From NCBI GenBank assembly GCA_031841125.1, contig CM063111.1:37212955-37276954 (forward strand): a stretch of 64,000 nucleotides of DNA, read 5' to 3'. The position numbers and the translations under genes are program-made. The notes under the pieces are model-generated. The model worked only from the letters and a program-made list of their open reading frames with translations. It had not been told where the DNA came from and ran no database searches. Source of the DNA: Acanthococcus lagerstroemiae. Its lineage: Eukaryota; Arthropoda; Insecta; Hemiptera; Eriococcidae. Shown one piece after another: positions 11,605 to 24,929 of this stretch. Each line of letters opens with the position of its first letter. The first letter of the stretch is position 1.

Positions 11605-12513
11605 ATGAAAAGTAAGAAACAGTCAGAACTTCTTGAAGAACGTAACCTTGAAAGGAAAAAATATGCCGATGATCATTATGAACGTGTTGATTCGCAGACC
11701 CTAAGACCTCAACTTGGTAAGTTTGTTTTAATACTATTGAACTACCTACTTGATGATTTATCAGGGTTGCCACTTTCAGAAAATCCAAGGAAGGTCATTT
11801 GTCATTTTCTCAAATATGCTTGCCCCCCCCCCCAATAATCGACAAGTTCGGTAAATTCCAAAGTCATATAGAATTCAGATTCGGCCAATCGGCAATCAGC
11901 AAATGCGAAATTTGACGAATGCTGAACCAAGAAATGAAAAATATTCGTCGGGAAATTTTTAATCGGCACCCCGTTCAAAAAACACCCTAGTTGCGTCCTT
12001 GATACTGCACCCAAAAAAATATTTTTAAGAGCTGTTTAGGAGAGCAGAGTCATTTGTAATTTGGCGGTTACCCCCCCATTCCTTTTAACATTTTAGTAGG
12101 TAATCGCCAAGTTGATTGCTCACAGAAAAACAAAGTCTGTGCTGGTTTTTGAGGTGCAGTTGTTAGTTGTTTGTGTAGACTGTCAAGTTCGTCAAAGTTA
12201 TATGGAATCTACATAAGCAACTTGAATGCAAAAAAAACACAAAAAAACAAAAAAACAGTAGTCTTTGTTTTTCTGTGGACAATCAGTTGTTAGTTTTTTA
12301 TATTTTCTTGAAACAAAAATCGTTCAACAGTTATTTTGAAAACTGCACCTTTTTCTTTCAGAACAAGCTAATCTGGTCCCGCGCAATGAAGCCCAGGCCT
12401 TACATACGATTCCGGAATGGATCATAAATAGAAGGGTGTACAAAATAAGGTATGAAAGAGAACGTGGCGAGAAAGTGAGGAGAAAATTAACGAGGTCGAG
12501 ACGTCCTCACTGA
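11605..12513 (+). CDS. Two-exon accessory relic of element Y (87 aa)
   Basis: Exon 1 is 11605-11716 (ATG, donor CTTG|GTAAGT) and exon 2 is 12362-12513 (acceptor tttcag), joined in phase 1 to give 87 aa. The peptide is strongly charged, with KKYADDHYERVDS in exon 1. Exon 2 carries PEWIINRR and a basic tail (KIRYERERGEKVRRK). The same last-exon motif ends the type III accessory gene, so this looks like a C-terminal remnant of a DUF4806-type accessory protein that lost its N-terminal and DUF4806 parts. Copy B (59660-60560) is shorter by five residues because TCG became TAG. It may be expressed or may be a pseudogene; the sequence cannot say. Confidence 0.5.
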
Positions 12514-12699
12514 AAGAAGACAAGCATCTCGGCTCCCTCAAAAGGAGAAGACTCATAAAAATTGATGTTTGAATATTTTACTGTAGTATGTATGACACAA
12601 TTATTACATTATATTTTCAGAATTGTTTATATTTTATGTAACATCAGGATATGGTTTTATGCACAAAATGAACCGGTGCAGATTTTAAAATATTTCCGA

Positions 12700-13163
12700 T
12701 TGTGTATTATGTTCTACATATGCTTTACGTATTCTTTACGCACGCATACGTGGAGAATATGCTTGACGCATACGCAGAAAAATACGTTACGTAGGCTTTA
12801 CGTGAGCGGAGAGCTGTGGTATATGAGAAACGTACGCCTATTTGCAGTAGTAAAGCAAGCGCATAACTATTGTACAATGATTGTCTTGTACACGCAACTC
12901 TACTGTTCAACGCAGTCCTTACATACACGTAAAACGGTAGTGTATCAGGAATATACGAATCTGGTAGTGGTAGAGGAAGCGCATAGTCACAGTTCAGCCC
13001 CAACGCACCGACCTTCAAGGAAGCGCAAGTTTACTGTTTTGCGTAGTCCGCGAGCAGTGGCAGAACCAAAAAATACCATGTATTCGTAGTGGCAAGTTAC
13101 TCTTCTGCGCTGCGGGTTTGCCACTACATTTCTCATTTTTGTAGTAGCAAAATGTTCAACGGG
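12700..13163 (+). repeat. Right subterminal repeats of element Y
   Basis: The last 460 bp before the AATGTTCAACGGG end are packed with short variants of tacgca, tttacg, acgcatacg and gtagtgg in both orientations. Dense subterminal motif arrays are typical of CACTA ends. The same array precedes 61226 in copy B. Confidence 0.6.
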
Positions 13164-14575
13164 TATAGCTTGAATATACAAAGGGTGTATCGGTTAAACC
13201 ACCCTCGTATTTGTATGCAAATCGCACACATACACAATGGCGAGATACTTTTCTCCAGCAAGCACCTGCTAATTGACTGGACACCAACGAAGGAATCTCG
13301 AGTTTGCAAAAGGATTGTCTACTGTTAGACGATCCCGTTAGACGATAGCAAGTCGCACAACCGTCACCAGTCACCAGCACCGCCACCACCTCCGTTATTT
13401 TTCCATCCTGCAAAAATGTCTAGAGTCTGGACAAAGGATTCTCGAGTTACAAAAGCATTGTTTACCGTTTGGCATACCCACACAATGGCGAGATTTTTTC
13501 TCCGGTGGTCATCGCTAATGACTTGAGACGAAATAAGCGAAATGCCCGTTCCTCATAGCCTGGAACGTGAAATTGGCTCGCCAATTTGAATATTCGAATC
13601 TCGATGCGTATTTCCGAAATATCATTTCATATTTTCCTCATTTTGATATCTAATTCCATTTTAGCGAGAGCTAGACTCGTCGATCTTAGAAGACCTTCGT
13701 CTTCAAAGATCGGCGAATCTCCTCTCTTTATTGCGAGGGACAGAAGCTTCGATAATAGACGCTAGCGCGTCTAGTATCGAACCGCTGTCCTCAGCTTGAT
13801 TGCTCAGGTAAACGACTAAATTAATTAATTAATACCTCCAATCAAATAGCTTATATGAGAGAATAAATCGAATAAAAGTCACAAATTCAGGATTGATAGG
13901 TCGAAAGTGATCAAAATTTAATTGGGAGACATAGAGAGGTCCATCGTTGACGCTATCGCATCTAACGAGGGACTCTCCTGTCTCAGGTAGGTTAATCAAT
14001 CAAATTTTAAATATTCAATTAAAAATATACCACAAAAATATCTCCCACTTAATGCTTCCCGCCTTTAAATTCGCAAGCATCGCGCTTCAAATTCCATCCG
14101 AAATACATTAAACATAGTCCCTTAATTACCTAGTACCGAACTGTCCACGCGAACTCGTTGCGTCGTGACGTCAGATGGCGCTTAGCATAGTCCGTTGTGT
14201 GGCCCAGTATCGGCCTTTTATACCTACTCAAGACGGTTCAATACGCTGGCACGCTCTTCAGGGCCGCTCTCCGCTGGATTTTCTGGATCATCGTTACTTC
14301 TTTTTATTCGACTTGATTCATCATTCGATGATTTTTATCGTTAGGTTGAAAAGGAAAAAAAAATCGAAAACTGTTGCATTATACTCGGTGATTTTATATT
14401 TGTAGGGGCATAACTACGATAAAGGGCAGTCAAAAAATAAGTTCTGAAATTGGGCCAATGATTCAGTAATTGGGTCATGACAGTTGATAAATAAGAAATT
14501 GAACCAATATGAAGCGAAGCCCAAAAAAGCTTTACAAAATATTTACATTATGTTATAATCTTTGATTCAATTTAG
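13164..14575. other. Host flank between element Y and the ligase-like exon
   Basis: No coding region is recognised. A diverged duplication of about 100 bp covers 13225-13325 and 13425-13530 (shared acacaatggcgaga, ttttctcc and tctcgag.t). Two strong hairpins lie at 13680-13712 and 13738-13789. A perfect palindrome TGACGTCA, which matches a cAMP-response element, is at 14166-14173. This may be intron sequence of the ligase-like gene whose last exon follows. Confidence 0.5.
13738..13789. other. Long hairpin, possibly a structured RNA or palindrome
   Basis: GACAG pairs with CTGTC, enclosing TTCGATAATAGACGC and GCGTCTAGTATCGAA around a TAGC loop. It forms a nearly perfect stem with one bulge region. 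A second hairpin 26 bp upstream (13680-13712) pairs CGATCTTAGAAGAC with GTCTTCAAAGATCG. No known RNA family is assigned. Confidence 0.45.
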
Positions 14576-14688
14576 AAACGGTACCGTGGTATAAAGGCAT
14601 GCTCGCGGGAGTTACATTCGTCGATGAAATGCCAAGAAATTCGTCCGGAAAAATACTCAGAACGAAGCTAAAACAATACTACCAATAA
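14576..14688 (+). CDS. Terminal exon of 4-coumarate:CoA ligase-like (AMP-binding) gene
   Basis: After an acceptor (caatttag) the exon is open in phase 2 for 37 codons to TAA. It encodes VPWYKGMLAGVTFVDEMP and then RNSSGKILRTKL. The pattern (V)xFVDExPRNxSGKILRxxL is the C-terminal motif of the AMP-binding, acyl-CoA synthetase and firefly-luciferase-like family, and its Lys (in GKIL) is the catalytic lysine of the adenylation step. The earlier exons are not seen in 13164-14575, so they must lie further left, beyond element Y. If so, element Y copy A sits in an intron of this gene (inference). The protein ends in YYQ, not a peroxisomal SKL. An AATAAA polyadenylation signal overlaps the stop codon (14685-14690). 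Confidence 0.8.
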
Positions 14689-16545
14689 AACACTGTAATA
14701 TGGAATGCAGAGGTTGCAGAAATACACGAACCAGAATGTAATTCATTCGTGAACTTCCTCTACAATTTTTAGAGATGCAGCTCAACTTGTCATGATTTCA
14801 AATGAGTTCTTTTCAACACCGAATGCGAGAATTTGAAATTCGAAGAACCAACATAAATACGCAATTAGTTTGATAAGATACCTTGATGTGATGAGTTTTA
14901 CGTGTTTATGTAAAAATCTGGTTCAAAGGCCATGTTTTTTGTTTTGTTTTTTTTATATTTTTAACAATCTATAGAAAGATCATTTCTGTGAGTTCGAGTA
15001 GCTGTATCCTCAAACATATCCGAATGTTTCATGGAAACAGAAAATTATCCATACATTTTGCAGGGCTTGTACATAAATATCTACTACCTAGTTCATAGTT
15101 GAATGAAAGCAACTGCACTCGTCAGTTTGTCACATATAATTAATAATATACTTTATTCTATCCGAAAATTTTTTTGAAGTGAAAATAAGAAAATTCAAAA
15201 GAACAAACCACTGATAACCAGACTCTTATATCCAGTAGAAATTAATTAACACTAATTCCCTCAATACCCAAAACATGCCAATGTCACAGAGGTAAAACAA
15301 TGTGTTTTTTTTTGTCGTCCGAACAGGTGTACCGGTACACACTGTGCACAACGCCTGGCGTCACCAGTGACAAAGATGGTTTTTTCCGTTCAAGTGACAT
15401 TAAATAAACGCGAAATTAGCGGAAGAAAAATTGAGATGAACGAGGTATGAACGGTGACTTACTCAACACCCCTGCTCTCTGAAAAGGACCAATGATAAGC
15501 TTCAACATGTCGATTAACTATATTACTTATTCGATGTTCGTCATATGCGACATATACCAAATACCTCGAACATTCGACATAATTGATTTGGCATTTTTTT
15601 AAATCCCTCCTGCCCCTTTGATCACCATTCGTCAAATTTGACTCATTTGACTGATTTGACCGGTTGAATGGCTATTTGACTTGACACATGTTGGGCAAAT
15701 TCAGGTTGGAAATCGGTCACCATACTCATAATCATTAGCGACCCAAAAGACCCATATTTCGATGGTTTGGTCGATATTTCGTTGTCGAGTTTGTTTAGGC
15801 CTGTTTAAGGGGGCTCAAATTAATGTTGGATCCGAAGTGTTCGGGGGAAAAAATTTGGAGCATTTGTTTCATATGACATCTTACATTAAATTTTATAACA
15901 ACCAACCTACACATGACCAGGAATGATCAAATACGATGATGTACCTATATCGAACTAAATTTACACATCAGTTTGGTTGCGTACCTTTCTCTACTTGAAG
16001 GGATGATAGATAGCCTCATACACTGACTAAAATTTGTTGAGTAGGTACATTTTATTTTGAGGTCAGGTGATTTAGCCTAAATTTGTATTTGTAATCATTG
16101 AAAATGGAATATCCTCTGCAGTTCTAAGGTTACCTAACTTATTGAACATTGCTGCCCAGTCTTCCTTTGCCATCATAAGTATCGCAAAATTTCTTAGAAA
16201 AGAATGATTAGAATTTTTTTTTAAATCTGAAAAGCCTTTTCTTCAGTTTCTGAGGATCATTGCTGGAAAATGAAACTGAAATTTAGAAGCCTTAGGAAGA
16301 TTTGATAGACTTGAATGAAGGTAAGTGTGCGACTACAGCGGTTTCTTACACCTAGATAATTTTATATCGGAGTTAAAATATCAAAAGAACACCCCAGAGT
16401 CAGTCTCTAGTAACAATAGGTACATAAAATTGTATAAAAGTGGTTAGTCACGTAAAATGTGAGGAGTATTGAGTAGTGCAATTAAAATTTGTTAATTTGT
16501 TCTTTATTGCATTGTTCCAGTAATTTTGCGCAGTAAATCAGAGTA
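14689..16545. other. Intergenic region upstream of mRpL41
   Basis: No gene is recognised here. It is AT-rich. A TATAAAAG-like string near 16433 lies about 110 bp before the mRpL41 start codon and could be part of its promoter, but the evidence is weak. Confidence 0.5.
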
Positions 16546-19500
16546 ATGAATACCGTAAATATTCTACGCGACGGATGTCGTGTTTCTTATCAAGTGAGGC
16601 GTACCATCGCAACATCCTGCATCAGTTACGGTATGAGAAATTTCACGAAATTTCGTTTGATCTGGCGTGGTACTGAACTTGAAAAGAAGAAAAAACGCGA
16701 AAATCCGGATCGTACTGTTCTTGGCTGGTGTAAGTGTTTACTCACTGTATAGATTCTCTGCTGGCCGAATTCCGGCGTACCGGTAGAGAAAGATGATAAT
16801 GGAAACTTACTAATTGCATTGGCGTAGCTCATGGAGTCAGGCATCCTGGATACTGGATTGGAAACCGATTCGTCCTCATTCCAGAAATGGTACCTGATAT
16901 TGTGGTTCCAGATTTGTCAAAATGCCAGGTGAATTGATATGGGAACGGGAATGAAGTATATTATCGGATATAAATGCTTTTAGAATACTCTTGAACACAC
17001 GTACCGGTCATGAAGTAAATTCAGTGACAGTTGTTATCTATATGATATTACAAGGGTACAAACACGACCCGTTGAACATTCCACCGCAAAAATCAAGATT
17101 TTCTTGTGGGAATCACCACATCGTGAAACGGCGGCGTTACCACCACGCTGTACAAATTCTTATGTATGAATACGTTCAAATTTGATCATACGCTGACACA
17201 TGGACCACTTGACGTTCAACATGCGTTGTGGTGTATACACTACCGTCACGTCCACGTACCGCAACAGATTTTTGTTGACGGTATAGTTCATGTGAACGCT
17301 TATACGTAACGTTGAGGGGTATTATTTTCGAGTACGCTGATTACAGCCACTGTGCGTTGATGCTACGTTAAAGAGATGTTGTTGTTGCGTTTATCACACA
17401 AGTACCTTATGCATAGAGGCTACGCTGATGTGGCAATAGGAGCTCGCCACAAGATAGTAGAGCATACATTCATCCTTTAAAATCATTGACACACTGAATA
17501 TATTAAAATACAATATTTATTCTTCCATTATTATATTATAAGTAATATACAACTTTTTACTTCATTAACTTGCACATACACCGATCACAGCGGCACGTTT
17601 TCAGGTTTTTCATTTTCCTGAAAAATGTTTATATTTCAGCATACACCGATCTCTTCGATACCGTCTCACTTTTTGCCTGTCGCTTTATAATAAAGTTTTT
17701 TACATTTTGTTAACCTCTGAAATACGTTAGAAGGAGATAGGAGAAAGAGGAACCAGTTTCCCTCTGGGTGAAGAGTGAAGGTTTTATTCTCTAGTAATTG
17801 ATTTAACCACGGAACGGTGGAGTGGGGAACAGCATTTTAAAAATACCGATTCTTATTTGCGAACTATACTGGTGGTCGAAAATAAGTGAATATGCCTCAG
17901 AAAGGAGCCGTTTCAAGTCAACCTACTGTGGAAATGAAATAGTGTCCGCGTTCACCTGATTTGTCGGTTCTGGACTTTTTTTTTAGGGTTATTGAAAATT
18001 AAAAACAGGGTAACTCGTCAACTTTTGGCCACTTTAAGAAATTTTTCAACTTTGAAAATTGATTAAGAGTAGGGGAGAGTTCCCTATTATGGAATAGGTG
18101 CCTTTTATGGAATAGCGGCTTTTTGGCGTCGGTAACTAGCGCACTCAACGGATGATAGGCTAACTAGAAGGGAGAGTGTAAAACCAGGTCACATACTAAA
18201 AATCACGGTGCTCCGAACATTTTTGCGACGTTATCAATGTTTTTGTGATTTTACAATTTCAAGTTTACATGTGATTTCATGTATAAGTTGAAAATTAATA
18301 GGTTCAAAGTTGAGAAAAAAATCAAGTGTTTATATCAAGTTACTCGTTGAAGTAAGTACTTTCAGAATATCTATTCGAATTTTCAATTAAACCAAACAGA
18401 AAAGCTCAAACTTGCAAACTTTGAAAAATGAAAAATAACCCTATTATGGAATAGTTGTTTGTTTACGTATGTTTGAGTTTCAGATGCCAAAAGAAAGGAA
18501 AAAACGGAAACAATATGATGAACGTGACCTAATTCGTGTATATAATTGATTATTTTCGTAATAAACAAAGTATTCCATATTTGGCGTCCACTTTTTTTCA
18601 CTTAATAAACAAAGTATTCCATATTTGGCGTCCACTTTTTTTCAATTTCGAAATTCGCCATTTTGTTTTTCTCTTTATAGCAAGAAGAAGAAGAGCCGGA
18701 ATAAGTTGAGATTTTAGTATGGTATAATTTGGTCCTTTAGGCGTCTTTTAGTGCAAATTCGAGATCGATATGTATTTTAGGGGGGGAGCTATGGGGGAAA
18801 CAAAGATGCTCTTCAATTTACAACTCGTCGAACGAGAGTGTTCGTCGAGTTACCAAAGGTAACGCAGCTGTTACTTTCGGTGTTTTCTGGAGTTTTCGGC
18901 GGGGGGTACGTTGTGCCGTTGAGGTGCGTTCACTGTGGTATCGAACACGAGTAGAATTTGTGTTTCGCACCCATTCTTGGACATACCGTTCATTCCCGAT
19001 AAAAGCTGAAACAGTGAAGCACAACATATGTCCATTAGTTCAGGTATAGTTCTGGGAAGTGAATAGTTGAATTATAATTGAATACTGATAAAATTACGTG
19101 TTCATCACTGTTGGCGTGTGAAAAACGCAAAAGTGTGTCGACGGGAGTTCCCTCCCGAATAATAGAACGAGTATCTACTAGCGTTATCATTGCTCGGTTT
19201 CGGCCGGTTTATACGCGTCTAATTTAGTATCTCATCGGGAGAATTTCTGTAAACGTCTGCTCGAAACCGTGTCTTTTAGTACATATTAGATCTGTTGTGT
19301 CGAAATTGTGAAATTCTTAATTACTCGATACCCATTCTCCAACAATCACACTTCTAACAAATTTATGAAGAAATTCTAATAATAATAATAATAATATAAT
19401 AAAAAAGAAAAAGAAAAAAAAAAGGCTTGTGTTAATTCCAACAATCAATTTAAACTGAACGGATACATCATATATATTGACCAGATATGACTATATTTGT

Positions 19501-22500
19501 GCTGTTTTCAGTTGTGTCCAACAATTTATTCTCTTTTTTTGGTTGTGCTGCGTAATCCGTCAACTAACAAATTTCTTCTGCGAGCGCCTTTTTATTTAAA
19601 CACTCTATCATTAAGATTAAAAAAAAAATAGATACCAACCTACTATCATTCTGAATACTTCCGCTTCTTTCAATGCGCGGCATGGGGTTTTGTTCACTTT
19701 CCCATCGACTACAATTTTCTTATAACCTGCCCAATTCCCGAATTTTGTAATACTTTCTTGAAAAACTGCCCGACACAATCTCTGTGCTTTTACAGCCTCA
19801 TTTGAACATCCGCGGTTTAAATTCATAATTCGACCCATGTATGTATTCTGCAACACCATATAAGGCAAACTGTAGCAAAAGATTATTGAAAGGAATATTT
19901 ATGAAAGTAGTCATGCACTCTAGTTTTCCATTTACTACGGGCAAATGAAATACAAAATAATAAGGAAAAGAAGAATTTGATGGGATCTCGATGGAGATAT
20001 TCAATTACAGGCAGTATTTCAAGGACAAGGTGGAAAAACCAACTTCTCCAGGTCTTCGAAAACCTTCTGGAAGCACGTGCCGAAGCCCTAATTTAAAAAT
20101 GAAGGAATGAAATCTCTCTTTAGTTCGAAATATTGCTGGCCATCAATAATTTTACGCTACTCAATTCGGATCGCTTTTTCAAGAGATGCGTGTGGAGAAT
20201 TTTAATTTCTCTACCAATAGGTTATCGATCGGGCTATACTGAAGAAAGATTATCTGGTATATTGAAAAAATGTCTGAAATTTTACGCCACTTTGATCTGA
20301 ATCAAATTTAGCGCACTTTAAGTATAATGAAAATGCTTACAAATTCGTGACGAAACTCCGGATCTTTCAATTTCTCCTCGAAGGCATCGAGAGCCGCTTC
20401 GGTTTGTATTGGAATATACGATAAGACTTGAGCACATGTACTTTCTTCGTTTGAAGATGACGTACTTCTACTTAGTGTGTCGATTCTCTTGTTTAACGCG
20501 TTTACGTGAGTCACTAACTCACTAAGTGTACGACTCATACTAGGAAGGGTTCGCGTCCTTTTTTGGATGATGTCTGCGTACATGAAAAGAAGCAGTAATG
20601 AAAATTAGTGAATATTTCTTCATCCGGTAAAAGATACGGAAAAAAATTACTAATACCAATATTTTTCATCAGATCTTCCCACTTTCGTTTTTTTGTATCT
20701 GAAAAATAAAATGCAACAAATTATTCTCCAATAGTATGATAATGCAAAGGGCGAATAGTTGATAAAATCTGAAGAAACCAAGATCCACAGACAGGTGAGA
20801 AGGAAAATTTACTAGGTAACTGACATAGTTCTCTCAGAATTGTTTTTTTTTTTTTTTTTGGGGGGGGGGAGTTATTTAAAGTGGATGCGCTAAGCTTGTT
20901 CATGTACCTGTTGGCGTTAATGTGCACAAATTTGTGATGATTCTATCAGTTTCTTTTTCATGTTGTTTTGGATTAACAAGACTGATATTTAGGTAGATGG
21001 TCAAGGTAGAAAGTAAACTGAAGAACCGAAAAATTTTTATACTAATCAGCCACAATCACATTTCAAAATTCTAAACTGACTTCGCCGTATGAACTACTGA
21101 TCTAAGTTTAATTCAAGGAGTTTTAAAGGATATTTTAAAAATGTTCGTCAACAACCTAATATAATTTAAATAAATATTTTAAATAACTAAAAACTGAAAA
21201 AGACGTAATAATGAGTGCGTTGAATGAATATGCCTATATCCATAACTGCTTACCAGAAATTTTTGGCAGTTCAGGCTCTTCGCCACAGACTGATCTTCCT
21301 TCACCCACTGTCGACTCTCTCCTGCTTCGTACATCCACTGGCGTATCTATAAATGAATTAAAAGGAATCACTACAATGGCGGTGGTCACTCTATAGTTCC
21401 GAAGAAGTTCTATTATAACATAATACTAATGATATGGCACTTTCGAATTCTGAAGGATACTAAAGTAATAGGTCTATGTATTATTTTTCGAAAATCATTC
21501 TCTACCTTCTCCAACCATAGCATCTTACTCACAATAATAATTTTCATCTGAATGGAATGAATATTCCAAAGAGTAACTGATCAATAATCTCAATTTTTCG
21601 TACAGCTACTTAAATGCTATCTTTCTTCAGATTATTTTTTAAATTCATTTTTGACCTCATTATCCCCTGCATAATGTACCTCCCAACTTCAGAACCATTC
21701 ACAGGGAATAAAGGAAATGACATACTATTTCATCCTTGAATTCAGAAGACAAGAATAACAATTACCGAAATAATTATCAGACGACTCGGCAAATGGCGGC
21801 GTTTCGTCACGAGCTACAATTGGTGTACTGAATGTTGTATCAGATGACTCGGCAAATGGTGGCATCTTGTCACGATCTAGAACTGGTATACTATGACGTG
21901 TCTTATCAGACGAGTCAGCAACTGGCGGCATTATAGTCGCCCGATCCACAACTGGTGTACTGAACGTCTCATTCTTCTTCGTTTTTGAAAGTGATCCTGT
22001 CATAATTAATATATATAAAAACGTGATACGAACACTACTTTTGTAAAAGCATTCATTCGCAAAGTAAATCTCACCCAGCTTCATTTTAAGAACTGCAGAG
22101 CTTGGAGGATGCCTTTTTGGTTCTTTCGGCACGAGGGTCTTCTTCGGGGCGTAGTCGCTCCCTTCAGACTCGCTGAAGTATTGTCTCTGCATGTAAATAT
22201 GCCTTGGATCATCTACAAAATAAATATATACAATACCTATATACAATATATATCTTTTTACATTTATGTACACTGATATACTGGTATGGGTGATTTATCA
22301 ATACTTACCGCCTTGTATAAGAATTTCATTGTATGGTACTTTACGCCATTGATATTTCAGTCGACCTTTCTTGTCCCTCATGTTCTCCGTTTCGGCATTT
22401 TTTACGATCTTTGCGTTCACAGTATCCATATGTGCGTGATCCGAGCGCGAACCAGGATGCCAGTACGCTCTTTCTCCAGGTATAAGCCATTCTTTATAAA

Positions 22501-24898
22501 TTACATGCGAAACAGCACGTCCGTGACTTTCTTCAACAAGAAGAAAGTCCTCATATACCTGCACTTCCTCATTTTCGTCGCTAGACATTCTGGAAATGAA
22601 TGTAAGAGTGAATACATAATATTATCTATGTACAAAATATAGTCAACATTCGAAGAGTAATTAGTTTTACTTAGTACTTACATGAATACAAAAAGTTGTC
22701 CTCGATCAGGACAATCAAGAATTGAGTAGAACTTCGCCAACCTCGAAAACCAAACAAACAGACAGACAAACACTTTTATGAATGTATGACAGATTATCCT
22801 GAAAAGCGAAGGAAAATTAATTAATTAGCGAAATATCACACGTGATGCGACTATCCACCAAACGCTTTACCATGAGACTCAACAACTACCTAATAGCCGA
22901 CTAGCAGGCACCACGTGCACACCGATCCGGCTCACTTGATGGAGCGTATGGCTGCGCACGCATGTCGAAGTGGCTTTTGAGACACCGCATCCCTGCCCCC
23001 CCCCCCAAAAACCACCTATTCGATTATCGCGTAGGCTCTTGTCATGTGACAGAAATCTCTGTAGCCACACACGCCCACAAACACATAGATACCTCTTCTC
23101 CTATTGATGCATATGGGCAATTTGCATTGTGTCTGTATGTGTGTCATGATTTAACCTTGGAAAGCAATAAAAACAACTAAAGCTGTGCGAGAACTGATAT
23201 AACCTATTCACCTCCGCACATGTAATATAATGAAGTCTTCTTCTCCTCCTCCCAATAATCGAGGAACTCCTGCAGACAGGAGTAAAATATTCAAAGCTTT
23301 TCAATCACGATTTTTAATAAGAAGAAAAGAGCTCACAGTAAGGTCTCGTCATCCGCCTTATGATGAATTACAGGGCAGTATAGACATCTTAAAAATATGA
23401 ATTTCATTTTCATAGAAATTTGATTCCTTTTTTACACATGTACATTGCCTCATGAACAGGGCCGGATTTACCTACTGTGGCGTCGTAGGCAAAACGGAAG
23501 GCGGCGCCTAAGGATTTTCACCTTGAAATCCCTCCCCTCCCCCCCCCCACTCAAAAATTTTTTACGTATTATATTTTAAAAAATCAATTTCAAAATTTCG
23601 TGAGAATTCGAGTAGCGCCGATGAAACCACTCATGAGCTTTCGTCGTAGGCAATTGCCTACTTTGCCTATTCGTAAATCCGGCCCTGCTCATGAATAAGT
23701 CAGTAGAAGGGAGAGTGTTACAAGTGATACAAGTGAATACGTTTTGGGGCACTGCCTCGCCTCAGTGTTCCTCAGATTAATCATATGGCCAATTTTATGA
23801 TAGATGTTCGCTAATAAGAAACCAAAAATAATTATTTTTACATACCATGCAAAAGAGTAGAACAAACAAAGTCCTTCGTTCCAAACAATGGAAGACGGTA
23901 CACTTTTTTCAACATGTCTTCATTGCTTTCATCAATAGGATAGAATTGTACATCACTAGCCAGTCCACTGCACTGATATACGCCAGCCTCTGAGCAACAT
24001 TGGACATCATCATACAGTGATGCACATTTCAAATATTTACGTCCCGCGACAAACAATTCTCCAGTTGTCTTCGAACGAGCAAAGAAATTTATTTCAAGGA
24101 AACGCTCATTTCCCCAGAAACAACAACTATCCCCTCTTCGGTCACTTTTCAGTACATAATTGGAGAGGGTGAGCCTTTTGTATGCCATGTACTCTGGATA
24201 CTCAGACGAGATGAATGGTTGAGTAAGTACCACTGCTGAATTTCTTTCCTCATTATCATTATCATGATGAAATTGCTGAAGAGTACTGTGAACTGATAAA
24301 TATTCTAACCATCTGCAGAACAATAATGATGGTAAAAGTCAAGGACATTAGAATCAATTAACAAATGAAATGAACAACCCCTTTAAACGTACCTGTTAAT
24401 TGCTTGTTTCAATGGTGCCCGTCCACTTCGAACAAGTCTTTTAATGAAGAAGAGGAAGCTTTCAAATTTGAAACAGCTGACAGTCTCCATGCCTTTAAAC
24501 CTATAGACGTCATCAGGTACATGGAGAAGACCGTGGACATTGTACACGGCCCATTTGTCCCCATATATTTCGCAGGACTGGACAATAAAGATTTCTGCCA
24601 ATTTTATACAGTAATCTATAACTTCTCTATCATCTCTTGCATTAGAGAGTAAACGACAGTACATCTGAAATATGATATTCTCATAACAAATTTTGATAAA
24701 TGAAGAAGAAACGCGGAAATTCACAGAATATTATGAATCTTAAGTGTGTGATTGAGTGGGGCATATGAAGGGTGAGAACGCGTACACATAATTCATTTTT
24801 TAAAACTTTTTTAAACTAGTCATCCTAATTCTAATGTTTCTTTCATAGACAGTTGTTCCAAAATTGTATTATGACCTTATGTATAGTTGTACGAGCAT

Positions 24899-24929
<31 letters not shown>

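Larger units (their letters stand above)
1..13163 (+). mobile_element. CACTA-like element Y, copy A (left end outside window)
   Basis: This long segment matches 54514-61226 almost base for base. The copy ends at 13163 in AATGTTCAACGGG, and copy B ends in the same terminus at 61226. Past that point the two flanks are unrelated (tatagcttg against acacattc), so 13163 is a true element boundary. The terminus is the same as that of type III (17068-39218), which suggests one transposase could mobilise both. Copy A is interrupted by a type I element at 4055-10465. No transposase is visible in the part seen, only a two-exon accessory relic at 11605-12513 and several MITE-like repeats. Positions 1-4054 hold no gene I recognise. 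The left terminus lies before the window start. Confidence 0.82.

Noticed and set aside
12562..13089. 175-codon plus-strand frame at the right end of Y and the minus-strand frame over it
   Set aside because: Both strands are open because the region is a field of tacgca-like motifs lacking stop codons; no domain and no splice context.
22941..22995. Possible shared SINE or tRNA-like repeat with 3653-3712
   Set aside because: Only about two thirds of the bases match over some 55 bp, and no A-box or B-box promoter pair could be defended.
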